A stretch of DNA of 64,000 bases from Zygnema cylindricum (lineage: Eukaryota; Streptophyta; Zygnematophyceae; Zygnematales; Zygnemataceae). Shown here piece by piece: positions 25,696 through 35,302 of the stretch. The notes below the pieces were generated by a model, which was not told the DNA's origin, made no database searches, and saw only the letters and a list, made by a program, of their open reading frames with translations. The stretch's first letter is position 1, and every line of letters starts with the position of its first letter. Where the stretch lies: positions 124,001 to 188,000 of the forward strand of contig JBBHKE010000955.1 of assembly GCA_037447655.1 (NCBI GenBank), given 5' to 3'. The translations under genes and the position numbers were made by a program.

Positions 25696-25745
25696 GGTTA
25701 GAGCGAACGGCTACTCGTAGCTTTGTTGGTCAAAGGTTCGAGTCC
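25696..25745 (+). other. tRNA-like segment inside the LTR (B-box match)
   Basis: GGTTAGAGC (D-arm-like) at 25696 is followed at tRNA-like spacing by GGTTCGAGTCC (25735-25745), a match to the pol III B-box consensus. Equivalent segments occur in other LTRs of the family, on the strand opposite to LTR sense. No full cloverleaf with paired acceptor ends could be drawn, so this is not called a tRNA gene. Confidence 0.45.
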
Positions 25746-25845
25746 TACCGAACTCACCTTTTTGTAAAAGAGTGACTTTGTCACTCTTATTCTCCCCTAT
25801 CTCCTTACCTTTTTTTCTCTCAGCCATGGCTTCATCTCTCTCTCT

Positions 25846-27060
25846 TGTTGGTTTTTGGAAACCTTTAGTCCTCTCTATATCACATTACTATGTTGTCATG
25901 CTGCGTTGGTCACACCGCAGCCATAGCAGCATGTATAGAAAAGATATTGTGCTGCCATGCTGCGCTGGTCACATCGCAGTCATAGCAGTTTGGGTACTAG
26001 GTACTAAGACTATTGGAAAGTACGGAATTGGACTTCAAGTGACGCGAAGAAACATAGAGGAAAGTGCGGAATATATTGGAGAAATGTACGGCGGATCGCG
26101 AAGCGATCCTATGATTAATGTTGGAAATATTGTAAAGTGTACGTTGGTTGTACGAAATATAATGCGGCGGGCGACATTTGGTGATTTGGATGCCACCGGA
26201 GCTACGGACGGCGGCGACGTCAGTTTGGACATTTTGGTGAGGGACGCGAAATCGCGTCCATCATATGATACTTAATTTGGACGGTCTAGGTTCATTTGAC
26301 GGAATCCGTAAGGCTTTTAAATGTGTAACAATGTTTTGTCCTGTGTATTAATTATTAGCGTAGACTGTTGGTACACTCACATTAATAGAGGTAGTTCATT
26401 GATTACGTACGGCTGGTATGCCTCCGTACAGTGAGTTGTAAGTTGTAGTATATATTTGTAGGACTTAGTCATTTTGAGACTTAGGAACTTTTTGGACAGA
26501 AACTGCTTCTTCTCCTTTTATGGATTTTAATATCAGAATTGCTCTCAGTTTTATTAGCAGAATTATCTGAAGTTCTGCATGTGTGTTTCTCCTTGAGTTG
26601 GCAATATTGTGGCAAATTTGCAGAACTATTGTGTGTCTGATTTGCTTAGGGCTTCATTGTGAAGTTGGTCATATTTATCAAAGTGCTCTCAGTTTTATTG
26701 GCATAATTATCTGAAGTTCTGCATGTGTGTTTCTCTTTGTGTTGGCAATATTGTGGCAAATTCACAGAACTATTGTGTGTCTGATTTGCTTGGGGCTTCA
26801 TTGTGAAGTTGGTCATATTTATCAAAGTTCTGGCAGGTTGTTTTTCTGCAACTTTGACTAAGTGTTGTGATTATTCGGTTTGGTATTGTTAAATGAAAAT
26901 TGGTGGGAATACTTAGTGGCCTAGGAACTCTCTGGTTGAGTAGTTTCAGCTTGGTTTGGTTATTCTGTAGAATTCTGAGTTGAAACGAAGGAGGCTGTTT
27001 TGGGGTAGTTTATGCTGCTTCCGAGGGTACATTCATGGCTGAAAATGGCTATGAACAACA
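25846..27060 (+). repeat. Solo LTR G in the LTR of element F
   Basis: A 1215-bp segment starting TGTTGGTTTTTGG and ending ATGAACAACA, with TCTCT duplications (25841-25845 and 27061-27065). It is unlike the host LTR. Its last 26 bases begin with ATG and read MAENGYEQ, ending GAACAACA as in element C's LTR. It contains two nearly identical roughly 170-bp stretches (about 26535-26660 and 26680-26835). Confidence 0.78.
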
Positions 27061-27319
27061 TCTCTCTCCCAAGTCAGCAGTGACTACAACAAGTGTGAGG
27101 ACTCGAGAGAGAGAGATAAGGATTCAGACTAAGTTATCTAACCTCTTTTCTTTTCTAATTTCAGACTTAGAAAATACATCATAAAATCCTAATATCTATA
27201 CTCCATAAAATAAATCATAAAATCCTAATATCTACATTCCACTCCACAAGAGCATATAATGAGAACCTTCCAAATCTTACAGTATCTCAAGTGGTGTTTA
27301 ATATCTTAAGTTGTTGTTT

Positions 27320-28960
27320 TGCTCAACGCCCATTGTACTGCGCACGCACTTTACCTCCCAATTCTTCTTTTTTTCCTCCTTTTATTATTTTACCTCCCAA
27401 TTCTTCTTTTTTTCCTCCCTTTATTATTTGATGATCACCTCTTTTGGATTGTGCATAAACTTGACACCCATCTTATCTTTGATCACCAGAAAGAGTACTC
27501 ACTCGTAAACAAACTATTTTACCAGTCCCTTGTCGGGGCCTCGGTTTGTGTCATACAACCCACCTTGGCTCTAGCTGCTTACCTAAAGAGTTGTTCTCTT
27601 GGGGTATCTATTCTTACTTTAGGGTTTGCAAAGGATGATACTCTTATTCTAAGTTATGTGGTACCTCACGTCGACGAGGGCTTATTGTCATTTCAACAAT
27701 TATTATTGTCATCTCGAGCAGTTTTACAAGTTGAGGCTTAAGATGAGGGTCCGGCGTTCTCTTCCCTTATGACCAGAAGCCAAACCTATGTGCAACAACA
27801 TATCGTTGATAAGGTAGCAGCACTCAAATTTAAGAACCTACTTGAGGCGCTCCCTACGGTTAAAGAGCGGGGTCGACTCCAATCTTGTATGAGGTTTGGG
27901 TTGAAGCTTAGCTTGTTGCTACATGTATTTTTGACTCACTCTGCATATTTTCTCCTCAATTTCGTACTACGCTTTGTCTACCGCTTGGCTTGCTACACCC
28001 TTCGATTTTAGGCAAGCCTACTGCATTTTTGGTAAACTTACAGACGATAAAGGAGTCCATTTGCCTCGTTGCTCACACGATGAGGGTCAATTAAAAGCAC
28101 ACGACATGGTATGAAATGTAATTGTTGTCGTGGGTTGTGAGACAAGATTCACGGCGAAACGCGAAGTGTCGCATATACTCCCACCAAATTTGCAATACTA
28201 GGGTACACGTGGTCCGTGTGTGGATCTTTTGGTTTTACTTGGAATGGTGAGAACATTGAGTGACGTAGTTTTCACAAACCCCATAGGATTCCATGTTTCC
28301 TCACACGAACATTGCATACAAATGTTTCGGCTCGGGATGCAGAGGCCTCCAAAGAATGGGACTACGCGTTCCTGGATCCACTTGACAATTTCATACCATT
28401 TGCTTTGTAGAAGTTTAGGACCTTGGACTCTTCATTCAACAACTTTTTCCATTGATTCGCTCGGTGATCTTTTGAAGTTACAGGACATGACAACCCTTCT
28501 CCAACTTTCATGTCGACTTTATACCGCCCACGTATCTTTGTCTCCCTTTTGCGTTCCCAAGCTTCGGCCTTTACCCGAGAAAGAACGGTTGTGAATGACC
28601 GTCGAGGATTGCGAGACTTACCTCCGTGCCACATGGCCTATTTAGACGAATTTTGTAGTTTTGACCTCTAGCGTGGCATAGTCTTAGGCTTAAGTGTCTA
28701 GTGTAGTTTTTAGTTTTTATACGGCTTGGTTTTTGTTTTATCTTAGTGTTGTACTTGCCCTCTTTTTAGGCGTTTATTGTTGTACAACCTTTACTGTGCT
28801 TTTCATTTCTTAAGGATTTTGGTTTTTTACCTTTGATGGTCATCAACTCTTTCCGGTAAAAATCATGCTTTGTACTTTGATGGTCATACTATTACATTTT
28901 TGGCAATAAAACCTCCTGTAACACCTCACAAGTCACTACATGCTCATTGATTCTCTAACC
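27320..28960 (+). pseudogene. Degenerate ORFs, possible LINE-type C-terminal region
   Basis: Three successive broken frames (27319-27741, 27769-28011 and 28220-28594) appear to belong to one decayed protein. The last reads PCVDLLVLLGMVRTLSDVVF, TNPIGFHVSS and LGPWTLHSTTFS. This resembles, from memory only, the C-terminal region of RT proteins of some non-LTR retrotransposons, with a D-V-V-x-TNPI core. The T-rich tail after 28600, ending in GGCAATAAAAC, would fit the 3' untranslated end of such an element. No RT catalytic motif is visible, and the hydrophobic start at 27319 comes from a T-rich repeat. Confidence 0.35.
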
Positions 28961-29817
28961 TCCAAAAGTGTTTTTCTTTGACAAGTCTATCTTGTGCCAC
29001 CAGATATTGATTTTTGTTTTCTTCCTCTTTCCCAAGCTTTCCATACTTGCTGCTGCGATACAACAACTGCAAATTTGTGTCATTTGTCACCACCGCTTCT
29101 ATTGTATTCCGTACATTTCCCCATTTTTTTCCAATTTTGTCAAATTTCTACAAATTCCCTCGAAATTCAACCAAAACCCTTCTAACGTTTTTTCACATTC
29201 TTCCAAACTTCTTCTAGATTCTTTAAATATCTAAGTTCTCTTAAAATTCCTCAAACGTTTTTCACAAATCTCCTCAGTCTTCTTCCAATTCTCTACATTT
29301 ATCTAGATTTGTGTTAACCTTTGAAAAAGTTCTTCAATTTTTTATAAATTCAATCCAAAAATCCTTGATATTTCTTACAACTACTTTTTACTTCGGTTAA
29401 ATTCCTTTCCCTCGACGTTTTTTGGAACTTCCTCATCACCCCCCCCCCAAACCTGGGGGATTTAGGGGGTTATTTATAGTAGGTTCTTGGCTTTATCGAG
29501 GTTTGGTTAGGTAGCTTTAGGTTTAGGTGTGTTGTTTTGTTGTTGACCTTTTACTTGTTGTTTCTTTGAAGTTCGTTTTTAGCCTTGCCTTTATAGGGTG
29601 CTAGTCTCTTTCACACTGTATTTTTTTCCTTCGTTCCCACCTAAGTTGGGTTCCTAGTTTTGTTTTCGTCTTCCGTATTTTGTTCCCATGTACTCGAGTG
29701 GTTTATTGTCATGCTTTCTCACAAAATTTTACTTCAAAAACTTGGTCTTTTTAAGAAGAGACTTTCACTAGACGCATATGAGAAGCTGGCAACAACTGAC
29801 CACTGAAATCATTCTTG
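28961..29817. other. Pyrimidine-rich spacer
   Basis: Strongly T/C-biased on the plus strand to about 29440. It includes a C10 run followed by AAACCTGGGGGATTTAGGGGG (29438-29468), which can fold back. The short open frames here reflect composition. TCTTG at 29813-29817 is the left target-site duplication of element H. Confidence 0.5.
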
Positions 29818-30263
29818 TATTGGAGGTGGATTGGCGGAAGCCATGAAATTGTACACAAGAGAAAGATCAATGCATTGGAGAGAGGAATTGATTTGTATTT
29901 GGGATGATTTCATTAAGTGAGAAGATTCACTTATATACAAAATATACAATGCTAATTACTGTGGAGTCTAAGCGCTCTACGGTGCGCTGTAACAAAGTAA
30001 TCTTAGTCTAGATTCTAACAAATGTATGTAAGACAAAAGACTGGACCGTCGGCTAAAAGACTGGACCGACGGTCAAAGGACTTCTACGTAAAGGACTAGA
30101 CCGACGTATGTAACGAAAAGGTACAATTGACTGGACCGACGTATGGAAGTACGGACAGGACCAAAAAGTGAGACGTGCGGACAAGTCGGTCAACAAGACT
30201 TGACCGACGTAAGAAAACGTACGAACAAGACAAAAAATATCCTACGCTAAATGTCCTATAACA
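29818..30263 (-). repeat. 3' LTR of element H
   Basis: 446 bp. On the minus strand it runs from TGTTATAGGAC to CCTCCAATA. It differs from the 5' LTR at three sites: in GAAGATTCAC, TCTTAGTCTA and near the TGTTA end. Five copies of a box like ACTGGACCGACG lie in the U3 part (about 30039-30210). Confidence 0.93.
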
Positions 30264-30272
30264 CCCCCCCTC
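30264..30272 (-). other. Polypurine tract of element H
   Basis: GAGGGGGGG on the minus strand directly abuts the 3' LTR start (TGTTA). This is where plus-strand DNA synthesis is expected to begin. Confidence 0.85.
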
Positions 30273-30316
30273 AAGCGAAAACTAGGAAGTAGATTGAGAT
30301 GAAAATGAAAGGAAAT

Positions 30317-31193
30317 TTAGCCAGGAGGAGAAGGAAGACGAAGGCCAGAGGAGAGGCGATGGTGCTCAAAGTGAGGGCGATGAAGAGCCTTGGTGAGATA
30401 ATCGGCCACTTGGTCGGCGGATTTGACATAAAGAAACTGGAGAGTGTCATCTTCGACCCGCTCCCGAGAGTAATGATACTGAATGTCGATGTGCTTCGTC
30501 CGCTTGTGGTGAACAGGATTGCGGATCAAAGCAAGAGCTCCCTGGGAATCCGAAAAGATAGGAGTAGGGGCTGAAGGGGGAAACCCAAGATTGGAAAGTA
30601 GAGTCCGAAGCCAGACAGCTTCCTTGGCGGCGTGACACGCGGCCATATATTCCGCCTCAGTGCTGGAGCATGCCGTGGTAGGTTGCTTTCTGCATGACCA
30701 AGAGATAAGACCATTGCCCAAAAAAAAAGCACGAGCCAGTGGTGGAACGGCGGGAAAGCTCATCTTGTGCCCAATCTGAATCAACAAAACCCGTAAGAGC
30801 ACTGGAGCCAGAGGAAGAATATGTGAGACAAAGAGTTTTAGTGCCTTGTAGATAACGAAAGACACGTTTGGCTGCGGCAAGATGATCAGGAGAAGGGCGT
30901 TGAAGGAATTGACTGAGTTTAGTGACAGCTGTGGCAATGTCAGGGCGGGTGGCCTGCATGGCGTACATAAGGGCCCCTACCATCGAGCGGTAAGTGGCAT
31001 GGAGGGAGGGGGAGAGAAGAGAGTCAGTGGAAGGGAGGAGAGGGGCATTGGCATCTAAAGGAGTGGAAAGGGAGGAGCACTCTGCCAAGCCAAAGCGTTC
31101 CAAAAGATCAGAGATAAAGGTCTCTTGAGAGAGAGAGGGTGCGAGTCGAGCGATTACGAGAAACTTGGATGCCCAAATAATAAGTGAGCTCAC
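30317..31193 (-). pseudogene. Element H RT C-terminus and RNase H (frameshifted)
   Basis: Frame 30657-31193 has ETFISDLLERFGLAECS, SMVGALMYAMQATRPDIATA and LTGFVDSDWAQDELSRRSTT. After a break in a run of nine A (plus strand, about 30721-30729), frame 30317-30937 carries SSTEAEYMAACHAAKEAVWL, then FSDSQGALALI and KRTKHIDIQYHYSRERV to a stop. These are the copia RNase H blocks. The N-terminal edge meets the RT frame at a (CT)n stretch near 31125, where the frame changes again. Confidence 0.87.
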
Positions 31194-31857
31194 CTAAATC
31201 GGCCATGTCAAAATGGGACTGAAGGAGAGATTTGACAGTGGAGATTTCAGAGAGGGAAGGACCAACAAGAAGGAGATCGTCAACAAAGATGGCAACAATG
31301 ATTAATGAGGTGCCAGAGCCACGAGAGTAAATGCTAAAATCGGTATCAATTTGGGTAAATCCTTCTTTCCGCATAATGGCATCTATGGTATGGTTCCAGA
31401 CACGGGGGGATTGCTTTAAACCATAGATCGTTTTAATGAGATGGCAAACCAGATGTTCAAATCCAGGGGAAAAATATCCTTCAGGCTGATGCATATAAAT
31501 GTCCTCGGACAAGATCCCATTTAAGAAGGCATTCTTAACATCCATCTGATGAACATGGAAATCATGTTCAGCAGCTAAAGCAAGTAAAGTGCGGATAGAT
31601 GTCAACCGGGCAACAGGAGCAAAGGTTTCAGTGAAATCTATACCTTCGATTTGGGAAAAGCCCTTCGCCACCAAGCGAGCTTTGTATTTGTCCACGGATC
31701 CATCCGCTTTTTGTTTTACACGGAAGACCCATTTCGAACCGATTGCCTTTCTTCCAGGGGGAAGGGGAACAAGATTCCATGTTTTGTTGGAAAGCAATTC
31801 ATTCAATTCAGCATCAGCGGCAGTTTTCCAAAGGGAGGCATCAATCGTTTTAGGGCA
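31108..31857 (-). pseudogene. Element H reverse transcriptase
   Basis: RT copies element RNA into DNA inside the particle. This frame carries [91 protein letters not shown], an intact FVDDLLLVG active site and LGELTYYLGIQVSRN. It joins the integrase frame after a shift at CTAAAACG (about 31850) and leaves it at a short CT repeat (about 31125). All catalytic residues remain. Confidence 0.88.
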
Positions 31858-33720
31858 GCCTTGAGAGAGAGAGGGGCTGAAATAAGAGAGGCAGAGGCCC
31901 CAGCCGAGTAAGCGTAAGCTAGAGAGGCGTGGCCTATGGAAGTAATAAGACGAGAGGGGGGAATTCTAGAGCGTGCGGGGTTTCGGCGAGGTAAATGAGA
32001 AGGGTCAGGAAGAGGGGAAGGCTCAGGATCGGGAAGTGAAGGCTCAAGAGGAGCAATAGACCCAAGAAGAGGTGAGTGGGACAAAATTGTGGGAGAAAGA
32101 TTGTCAAAAAGAGGATCATCTTGGAAAAGAGGGGGAGAGGAGGAATTTTCTTCAGAATTTGTGACAGGATGAAGAGGAAGGGCAGTTGAGTGGCTGGCAG
32201 GAGTGATGGGAGCAGCCGGGAAAACAAGGGGGGTGGGAGAAGATGGAGGAGGAGGGAGACTTGAAGATGATGAGGGGGAAAAACTGGGAGGATTAAGGGG
32301 AGAGGGGTGGGAAGGTGTAACGTAGGTGAATTCAGATGGCTGTAAAGAGTGAAGGGGAAGGTTTGGGGGAAGAGGGTCATAGAGGGTGAGGGAAGGAAAG
32401 TCAGATAATGGGGGAAGAGGGGAAGGGAAGGGCATACGAGACAAGGTTTGGAGGAGTGGCGTTTCGTTGAAAACTACTTCTCTGGTGGTGATGACGCGAT
32501 GCTGAGAAGGACTCCAGATGCGGTACGCTTTGGAATTTGGAGCGTACCCAACGAAAATGCCACGAAATGCGCGAGCGCCCAATTTGCCGTCCGATTGGAG
32601 GAGGTCGTACCACGCTTCACAACCAAAGATATTAAGGTGACGTATATCTGGTTTGACAGAGGACCATGCTTCCATTGGAGTAGATTTTGGTAAAGCGTTA
32701 GTGGGACAAAGATTGCGTAAGTAATTTGCGCAAACGACAGCCTCTGCCCAAAATTCATAAGGCAAATTCGCAAAGTACACCATAGAGCGTGACATGTCAT
32801 GTAATGTTCGATTGTACCTTTCTGCAATGCCGTTTTGTTGTGGCGTCCGAGGCGCCGTTAAATGACGTGAGATTCCATGTTGCATGAGAAATTCAGAAAA
32901 TTGGTTGGACAAAAATTCGCCACCGTTGTCACTCCGCAAGACCTTGATTCGTTTGTTGTGAAAAATTTTTGCCAACGCCTTAAATTCCTGAAATCGGGCA
33001 AAAGCGTCAGATTTATGACAGATTGGATACACGTGTGAAAAACGAGTGGCGTGGTCAATGAAAGTGACAAAATAAAGGGATCCACTGTAGCTACGGGTGC
33101 GCATGGGTCCACACACGTCCGTATGTACAAGTGCAAGTGGTTCAGTGATGACCGTAGTGCTAGTGGGAAATGAGTGACGCGGCATTTTTCCTTGCACGCA
33201 ACCGTGACAAAAATCCAAAGATTTGTTAGAAAATGAATTTAGTCCAGTTACAAGATTTGGCAAAGTACTCAAACTTTCGCTATTTAAATGCCCATATCTT
33301 AAATGCCAAAGTGGAAAACTTTCGACGCTAACACTTAAAGCAAATATCTTTGGCGTACTATACGATTGTAGGACGTACATAGAATCTCTTGCTACTCCAA
33401 AACCTACAGTATTGTTGTCTTTTCTATCATAAAAAGTTACTCTATCATTATTAAATTCAGCTTTTAAGCCGTCAGAAGTGGCGACTTTCACAGAAAATAA
33501 ATTCCTAGCTAGACTAGGAACAAAGAGTACGTTCTGAATGTGAATAGACACATTAGGGACGTTGACGTTGCCAGAATGAGTAGCCAACAGAATGCGGTCG
33601 TCGCCTAAACGAATCTGCATAGGAGATGATAGAGAAGAAAGGTGAGTGAACCAATCAGATCGTGGTGAAAGGTGGTGACTTGCACCACTATCTATTAGCC
33701 AATCGACGAGGTTTGAGATA
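31803..33720 (-). pseudogene. Element H protease and integrase
   Basis: The frame opens upstream of protease, whose active site DSGA is at 33681-33692, and stays open through integrase for more than 600 codons. The integrase zinc finger has HLRYGHLNSESLS and CHGCVQGK. The core has HTDVCGPM, RSDNGGEF and QQNGIAERYNRT. The C-terminus has RGIFVGYAPNSKAYRIW. A long proline/serine-rich linker follows before RT. The frame is shifted relative to gag, whose frame stops at 33695 just before DSGA. Most plant copia elements have a single gag-pol frame, so this break is either a mutation or recoding. Confidence 0.87.
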
Positions 33721-34878
33721 GAAAAGCATACCCTTGTGGAAATTGAGTATCCGGAGTGACATAATTTGGGATATGATGGGCAACATTGCCATATCCAAAT
33801 TCTGGTGAGGGAGGGAGGACAAAAGGGGAAGCTACTGGAGTGGGAAAATTAGAGTGAAAATGTGGGGAGAAAGCGGTCGACCAATGGAGGTTAACGGGGT
33901 TTGAAGAGGCATAGTGCGCTGCGGCGTTAGAAGATTGTGGAAAGGATGGAGAAGGGGAATAATGGTGAGGATAAGGAAAATTTGGAGGGAAAGAAATGTG
34001 TGGAGGGAGTGGGGGGGTGGGAAGAACTGGTGGGTTGACATGGGCAGCTTTGGCATTCCCTCCAAGTTTAGGGGGATTGGAAGCCTCGGCTGCTTTCTGC
34101 CTCGCCAATTTTTGACAGTCTTCAACGGAATGTCCTTTTGTTTTGCAGTAGGCGCAAAACAAACGCTGCACCCCCTTAGAGTTAGTCTTCTGATTTTTGG
34201 CAATAAAGGCATTTGCATTAGAGAGATTTGGAGCAGAAAAAGAGAGAAGTTTTGTCTCTTCATGCAAAAGTTTGCTACAAAGTGAGTGAAAAGGAATGGA
34301 TTGGTCTAGATTGTCAAACGAGGAAATGAAATGGGAAAAGGTTTCAGGGAGTCCTCCCAAAAGGGTTGAAGAGAGGTCCTCGTCGGAAAGATGCACGCCT
34401 ATCATGGTGCATTTTCCGGCCGACAATTCGACGGTGCTAATCCAATCCTGCATAGATTCCGACGGCTTTTTCATGGAGTTAAAAAACGCTCGTTTTTGAA
34501 TTCGGCGAGCGGCCCATCTGGTTTGAATGTAAGCTGCTTGAAGACGACTCCAAGCCTCGGCGGAAGAGGAGGCGCCGCGAATAAGACGAGTGCGCTCGGT
34601 GTAAGTGACATCACTAGACGAGCGTGCGCATCCTCGTCCTTTTGTTTCCATATAGCTATTGCCAACTCTTTAGTAGCTTTTTCTGCTGGTGTATCAGTAG
34701 AGGAAAGGATAGGAGGTTTTGAAATTCCTATAAAATGGTCCCAAATCTTCTCGTGTTTGAAAAAATGCATGGCTGAAAATGACCAATCATAAAAGTTTTG
34801 GCCATCAAACTTCTGGATACTATTAGAAGTGGCATGGCTAGGCCCATAACCTATTGGAGGTGGATTGGCGGAAGCCAT
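33695..34878 (-). pseudogene. Element H gag (one internal frameshift)
   Basis: Gag starts at ATG 34878, within the 5' LTR (MASANPPPI), and continues through the primer-binding site as GYGPSHA, then KFDGQNFYDWSFSAMHFFK. Near 34575 the frame changes in a GC-rich run, and the second frame carries SSAEAWSRLQAAYIQTRWAA and later the zinc knuckle CAYCKTKGHSVEDC (about 34110-34150). The C-terminal third is rich in proline, histidine and serine. It stops at 33695. In this family gag forms the particle shell, and the knuckle binds RNA. Confidence 0.85.
34841..34851 (-). other. Primer-binding site of H, half-tRNA-iMet type
   Basis: GGTTATGGGCC on the minus strand directly follows the LTR (CCTCCAATA). 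It complements the anticodon arm of initiator tRNA-Met and is translated as G-Y-G-P within gag, a different frame from elements C, D and F. Confidence 0.8.
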
Positions 34879-35297
34879 GAAATTGTACACAAGAGAAAGA
34901 TCAATGCATTGGAGAGAGGAATTGATTTGTATTTGGGATGATTTCATTAAGTGAGAAGAGTCACTTATATACAAAATATACAATGCTAATTACTGTGGAG
35001 TCTAAGCGCTCTACGGTGCGCTGTAACAAAGTAATCTTATTCTAGATTCTAACAAATGTATGTAAGACAAAAGACTGGACCGTCGGCTAAAAGACTGGAC
35101 CGACGGTCAAAGGACTTCTACGTAAAGGACTAGACCGACGTATGTAACGAAAAGGTACAATTGACTGGACCGACGTATGGAAGTACGGACAGGACCAAAA
35201 AGTGAGACGTGCGGACAAGTCGGTCAACAAGACTTGACCGACGTAAGAAAACGTACGAACAAGACAAAAAATATCCTACGCTAAATGTCCTGTAACA
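34852..35297 (-). repeat. 5' LTR of element H
   Basis: 446 bp, from TGTTACAGGAC (35297) to CCTCCAATA (34852) on the minus strand. It contains the gag start codon 27 nt from its inner end. Confidence 0.93.
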
Positions 35298-35302
35298 TCT
35301 TG

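Larger units (their letters stand above)
941..27235 (-). mobile_element. Copia element F (minus), outermost host of the nested stack
   Basis: F is a minus-strand Ty1/copia element now split by insertions. Its 5' LTR is at 24961-27235 and its primer-binding site at 24946-24960. Gag begins at 24980 and runs left to 24498, resumes at 4483-4468 after element D, and continues from 3215 to about 941 after solo LTR E. Joining the pieces restores gag order (start, central gag, zinc knuckle, protease, integrase). No RT, RNase H or 3' LTR is visible, so the 3' half is missing or lies outside the window. Confidence 0.75.
24961..27235 (-). repeat. 5' LTR of element F, enlarged by solo LTR G
   Basis: Related to the D and B LTRs. 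It starts (plus strand) TGTAATTCTGTGG and ends near ATATCTACA at about 27235. Removing the 1215-bp insertion at 25846-27060 plus one TCTCT leaves about 1.06 kb, the family's normal length. At its outer end a roughly 44-bp segment including a purine-rich run is duplicated (27180-27235), so the exact terminus is uncertain. Confidence 0.68.
29818..35297 (-). mobile_element. Copia element H (minus), recent insertion
   Basis: A complete 5480-bp copia element with TCTTG duplications (29813-29817 and 35298-35302), 446-bp LTRs, polypurine tract GAGGGGGGG (30264-30272, minus) and a half-tRNA primer site (34841-34851). Gag, protease, integrase, RT and RNase H are in copia order reading leftward. The LTRs differ at three positions, so insertion was recent. 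The coding region nevertheless has five frame changes. Confidence 0.93.

Noticed and set aside
25696-25745. A true tRNA gene
   Set aside because: B-box-like and D-arm-like blocks exist, but no paired acceptor stem or clear anticodon arm could be drawn, and related copies sit inside LTRs.
27319-27741. Membrane protein gene (hydrophobic start at 27319)
   Set aside because: The hydrophobic part is a duplicated T-rich stretch, and the frame belongs to a decayed region with stops on both sides.
33681-33720. Programmed -1 frameshift between gag and protease in element H
   Set aside because: A TTTT run is near, but no standard slippery heptamer or downstream structure was recognised, and four other frame breaks in H make simple mutation more likely.
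31589-34792. Plus-strand ORFs across element H
   Set aside because: They are antisense shadows of H's gag-pol.
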